From: a halophilic archaeon J07HX64
Lineage (GTDB): Archaea; Halobacteriota; Halobacteria; Halobacteriales; Haloarculaceae
Length of the DNA: 6,677 nt
Assembly (NCBI GenBank): GCA_000416085.1
Contig: KE356579.1
Span: 1,273,374-1,280,050, forward strand
Direction of reading: 5' to 3'
In this document: positions 4,977 to 6,677 of the stretch, piece by piece
How the letters are laid out: every line of letters begins with the position of its first letter
Position numbering within the stretch: position 1 is the stretch's first letter
Program-made: the position numbers and the translations under genes
Notes under the pieces: generated by a model
Seen by the model: only the letters and a program-made list of their open reading frames with translations
Databases searched by the model: none
What the model was told of the DNA's origin: nothing

Positions 4977-5867
4977 ATGGACTCTGCCGAGTTCCTCGAC
5001 CTGCTGGGCAACGCCAACAGGCGGCGCATACTGCGCCTGCTGGCACAGAAGCCCTGTTACGTAACCGAGATCAGTGAGCAACTCGGCGTGAGTCCGAAGG
5101 CGGTTATCGACCACCTCAAGAAACTTGAGGACGCAGGTCTGGTCGAGAACCGAACCGACGACCGGCAGCGAAAGTACTTTTCGATCTCACAGCACGTCAG
5201 TCTCGAGGTGACTGTCTCGCCGTACAAGTTCGGAACCCGGAGCGCATACCCCTCGAACAACCGACTCGATATCAACTCCTGCCGGCAGGTGAGTATCGAA
5301 CTCGAGTCGCGGGCCCGGCGTGATTTCAGCCGCCGCGACACATCAGAGCCCGACGACTCCGCCGCCGGTCCCGCCGAAGCCAGTTGCGCGGGTGGTGACA
5401 CGGCCGACGACGGCAGGCGCGAGGAGGACGAGACGCGGGTGCCGGGAAAGGGTGTATCCCCGGCCGGAGCGGAGCCGTCCGAGGGTGGATGTCCGCCGGC
5501 GAGAGCGGGTCCGACCACAGAGGATGAGCAGAACGACCCGGACCAGCAGTCACAGACAAACGAGGTGGCGACGCTGGCGCGACAGCTCCACGAGTTCGAG
5601 CAGTTAGAGCGGGAGCTATCGCTGTTACACCGGTGGGCAGAGGGGCGCATCACCGGTCTACGCGAGCGACTCGCAAACCGGATCGACGCGGCCGAACCGC
5701 GTTTCGTCTCGGAGGTTCTCGTTGCGCTGGCCGAGGAGCCACACAGGACCGAACAGCTCTGCCGGCGACTCGGTGCGCCGCCGCCGGTTGTCGAGGAACT
5801 GCTCGAGTTGCTCGCATCCGAGGGGGTCGTCCGCCGCGAGAAGCGCCGCTGGCGACTCTGTGAGTGA
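4977..5867 (+). CDS. ArsR-like regulator with two winged-helix domains
   Basis: This 296-residue putative DNA-binding transcription factor begins with an ArsR-type winged helix (about 1-70). ANRRRILRLL is helix 1, VTEISEQLGVSPKAVIDHLKKLEDAGLV the helix-turn-helix (recognition helix about 39-50), and DDRQRKYFSI the wing. Residues 71-110 are a beta-rich extension of the type seen in euryarchaeal ArsR-like regulators. Residues 111-194 are a Pro/Gly/Asp/Glu-rich, probably disordered linker. Residues 195-238 are a likely coiled coil (LARQLHEFEQLEREL...), suited to dimerisation. Residues 239-296 look like a second winged helix (SEVLVALAEEPHRTEQLCRRL, then an EGVVRREKRRWRL wing). Six cysteines (27, 102, 137, 172, 262, 295) are unusual for a haloarchaeon. 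No ArsR metal-binding ELCVC motif is present. The target genes are unknown; its own promoter and msrB are candidates. Confidence 0.85.
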   Translation: MDSAEFLDLLGNANRRRILRLLAQKPCYVTEISEQLGVSPKAVIDHLKKLEDAGLVENRTDDRQRKYFSISQHVSLEVTVSPYKFGTRSAYPSNNRLDINSCRQVSIELESRARRDFSRRDTSEPDDSAAGPAEASCAGGDTADDGRREEDETRVPGKGVSPAGAEPSEGGCPPARAGPTTEDEQNDPDQQSQTNEVATLARQLHEFEQLERELSLLHRWAEGRITGLRERLANRIDAAEPRFVSEVLVALAEEPHRTEQLCRRLGAPPPVVEELLELLASEGVVRREKRRWRLCE

Positions 5868-5901
5868 CCCGCCGTCCGGAGCTGTCTGACCTGAGCCGAC
5901 A

Positions 5902-6088
5902 CAGGACCAGTTGTGGATGTCGGGGCCGGTTGGGGCAGGATAGAACGGGCCTGATTGTCTCTGGAACAGTTACTGGGTGTCGGAGTCAGTCGAGCAGATC
6001 AGGACCAGTCGGTGGACGTCTGAGTCAGTCGAGCAGATCAGGACCAGTTAGTGGACATCGGGGCCAGTCGGGACAGATCAGGACCAGT
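5902..6088. repeat. Degenerate tandem repeat array, unit about 39 bp
   Basis: The clear units are 5961-5999 (39 bp), 6000-6038 (39 bp) and 6039-6078 (40 bp). A diverged unit at 5902-5941 is followed by about 19 extra bases, and a partial unit starts at 6079. Most units begin CAGGACCAGT and end in CAGAT. A 27-base stretch is identical at 5983-6009 and 6022-6048. The array fills the gap between two convergent genes, and its last partial unit contains the stop codon and final codons of the minus-strand gene. There is no palindromic CRISPR-like repeat and no unique spacers, so this is a minisatellite-type array. On the plus strand 39 bp equals 13 codons, but the 40-bp unit breaks that register. 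Confidence 0.85.
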
Positions 6089-6677
6089 CGGGGCTGTACT
6101 CGCCCCGACGCGGGGGTTCGGCATCGACCCACTCGGCGTGGGCCGCGTTACTGGTCAGGGTCTGCACCCTGTTACTGTCACTGCTGTAGGTGACAGTCAG
6201 GTCCGACAGTGAGCAGTGTGCGTTGTACCGGAGCGTGTCGTCGGGGAGTTTGTAGGCGACGTGCTGCCAGCAGTCCGGGTCGGCCTCGACGGTGGCGCGC
6301 AGTTCGACGCCCTCGCCGGCGCCGGAGAACCGCCAGGCGCCGACCTCGTCGTGTTCGAGTGCGTTCGCCGCCGGACTGTACGGGTGGATGTGCCGGAGTC
6401 GGTTGAGCGGGTACACCTCGCCGTCGACCCGGAGACAGACCGAGAGCTTGTCGTCGAGTCGGAGCGCCTCCAGAACAGCCGAGTCGTTCTCGGCGAACTC
6501 GTTGCACTGGACCCAGGTCCAGTTCTCCGGTGGTGTTACCTGTGTGACGGTGTGTCCTTGGTGGCCCGGTGCGTTCTCGAGATGGAGGGTGCGGTCGGCG
6601 ACGCTCACCTCACCGGACATCGCGACAGACTCGTTTCGGCTCCAGTGTTTGCCTGTCCCGGCCACCCGGTACAGCAG
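6078..6677 (-). CDS. Tocopherol-cyclase-like protein, partial (5' end beyond window)
   Basis: The frame is open to the right edge (it reads LLYRVAGTGKHW there), so only the last 199 residues are visible and the start lies outside. The Trp/Gly/His-rich segment with APGHQGH (about 36-42) and NWTWVQCNEF (52-61), followed by beta-strand-like stretches such as LSVCLRVDGEVYPLN and a late YNAHCSLSDLTVTY, resembles the C-terminal half of tocopherol-cyclase-like or lipocalin-like beta-barrel proteins. In plants and cyanobacteria the named enzyme closes the chromanol ring of vitamin E; no such pathway is known to me in haloarchaea, so a different lipid or isoprenoid substrate is more likely. The assignment rests on remembered motifs. 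The gene converges on the regulator and ends inside a tandem repeat array. Confidence 0.6.
   Translation of the reverse strand: MLYRVAGTGKHWSRNESVAMSGEVSVADRTLHLENAPGHQGHTVTQVTPPENWTWVQCNEFAENDSAVLEALRLDDKLSVCLRVDGEVYPLNRLRHIHPYSPAANALEHDEVGAWRFSGAGEGVELRATVEADPDCWQHVAYKLPDDTLRYNAHCSLSDLTVTYSSDSNRVQTLTSNAAHAEWVDAEPPRRGEYSPDWS

Noticed and set aside
5057..5902. A 281-codon minus-strand frame
   Set aside because: It is a Ser/Arg-rich shadow of the winged-helix regulator, which has a strong promoter and clear domains on the plus strand.
5902..6088. Possible CRISPR array
   Set aside because: The units are contiguous and degenerate along their whole length. There are no unique spacers and no conserved repeat-spacer alternation, and no cas genes are in view.
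5864..6193. A 109-codon plus-strand frame whose GTG overlaps the regulator stop by four bases and which carries a 13-residue periodic motif
   Set aside because: The product is strongly basic and Arg/Ser/Gly-rich, unlike haloarchaeal proteins. It overlaps the antisense cyclase-like gene by more than 100 bases, and its periodicity is explained by the DNA repeat, whose 40-bp unit breaks the register.

Overview
The window looks like chromosomal DNA of a halophilic archaeon (class Halobacteria). The predicted proteins are acidic and rich in D, E, V, A and G. GC is high inside genes, with short AT-rich islands before starts. TATA-like boxes sit about 26-29 bases before most start codons, the spacing expected for leaderless haloarchaeal mRNAs. 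The genus cannot be told from this sequence.

Layout. (1) Bases 1-286 hold no intact gene, but carry what looks like a broken zinc-ribbon remnant on the minus strand. (2) A minus-strand gene of unknown function (287-958) diverges from a plus-strand NAD-type short-chain dehydrogenase (1112-1870). (3) Convergent to that dehydrogenase is a minus-strand pair: a carbonyl-reductase-like SDR (2827-3546), then a xylose-isomerase-like TIM-barrel protein (1973-2740). (4) Bases 3547-4491 are a gene-poor stretch with a decayed HEAT-repeat gene on the minus strand. (5) On the plus strand follow methionine-R-sulfoxide reductase MsrB (4492-4899) and a regulator with two winged-helix domains (4977-5867). (6) A degenerate tandem repeat array of about 39 bp (5902-6088) separates the regulator from a convergent minus-strand gene that is cut off by the right edge. 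That gene resembles tocopherol-cyclase-like proteins.

How they may work together. The two SDRs and the isomerase-like protein suggest carbonyl or sugar redox chemistry, but no substrate can be named. MsrB repairs oxidised methionine, and the adjacent regulator has six cysteines, high for a haloarchaeal protein, so a redox theme is possible though unproven. No mobile element, CRISPR array, tRNA or rRNA was seen. Nothing here is clearly a new multi-gene system. The points most worth a second look are the repeat array that runs into a stop codon, the HEAT-repeat pseudogene, the frameshifted zinc ribbon and the two-headed regulator.
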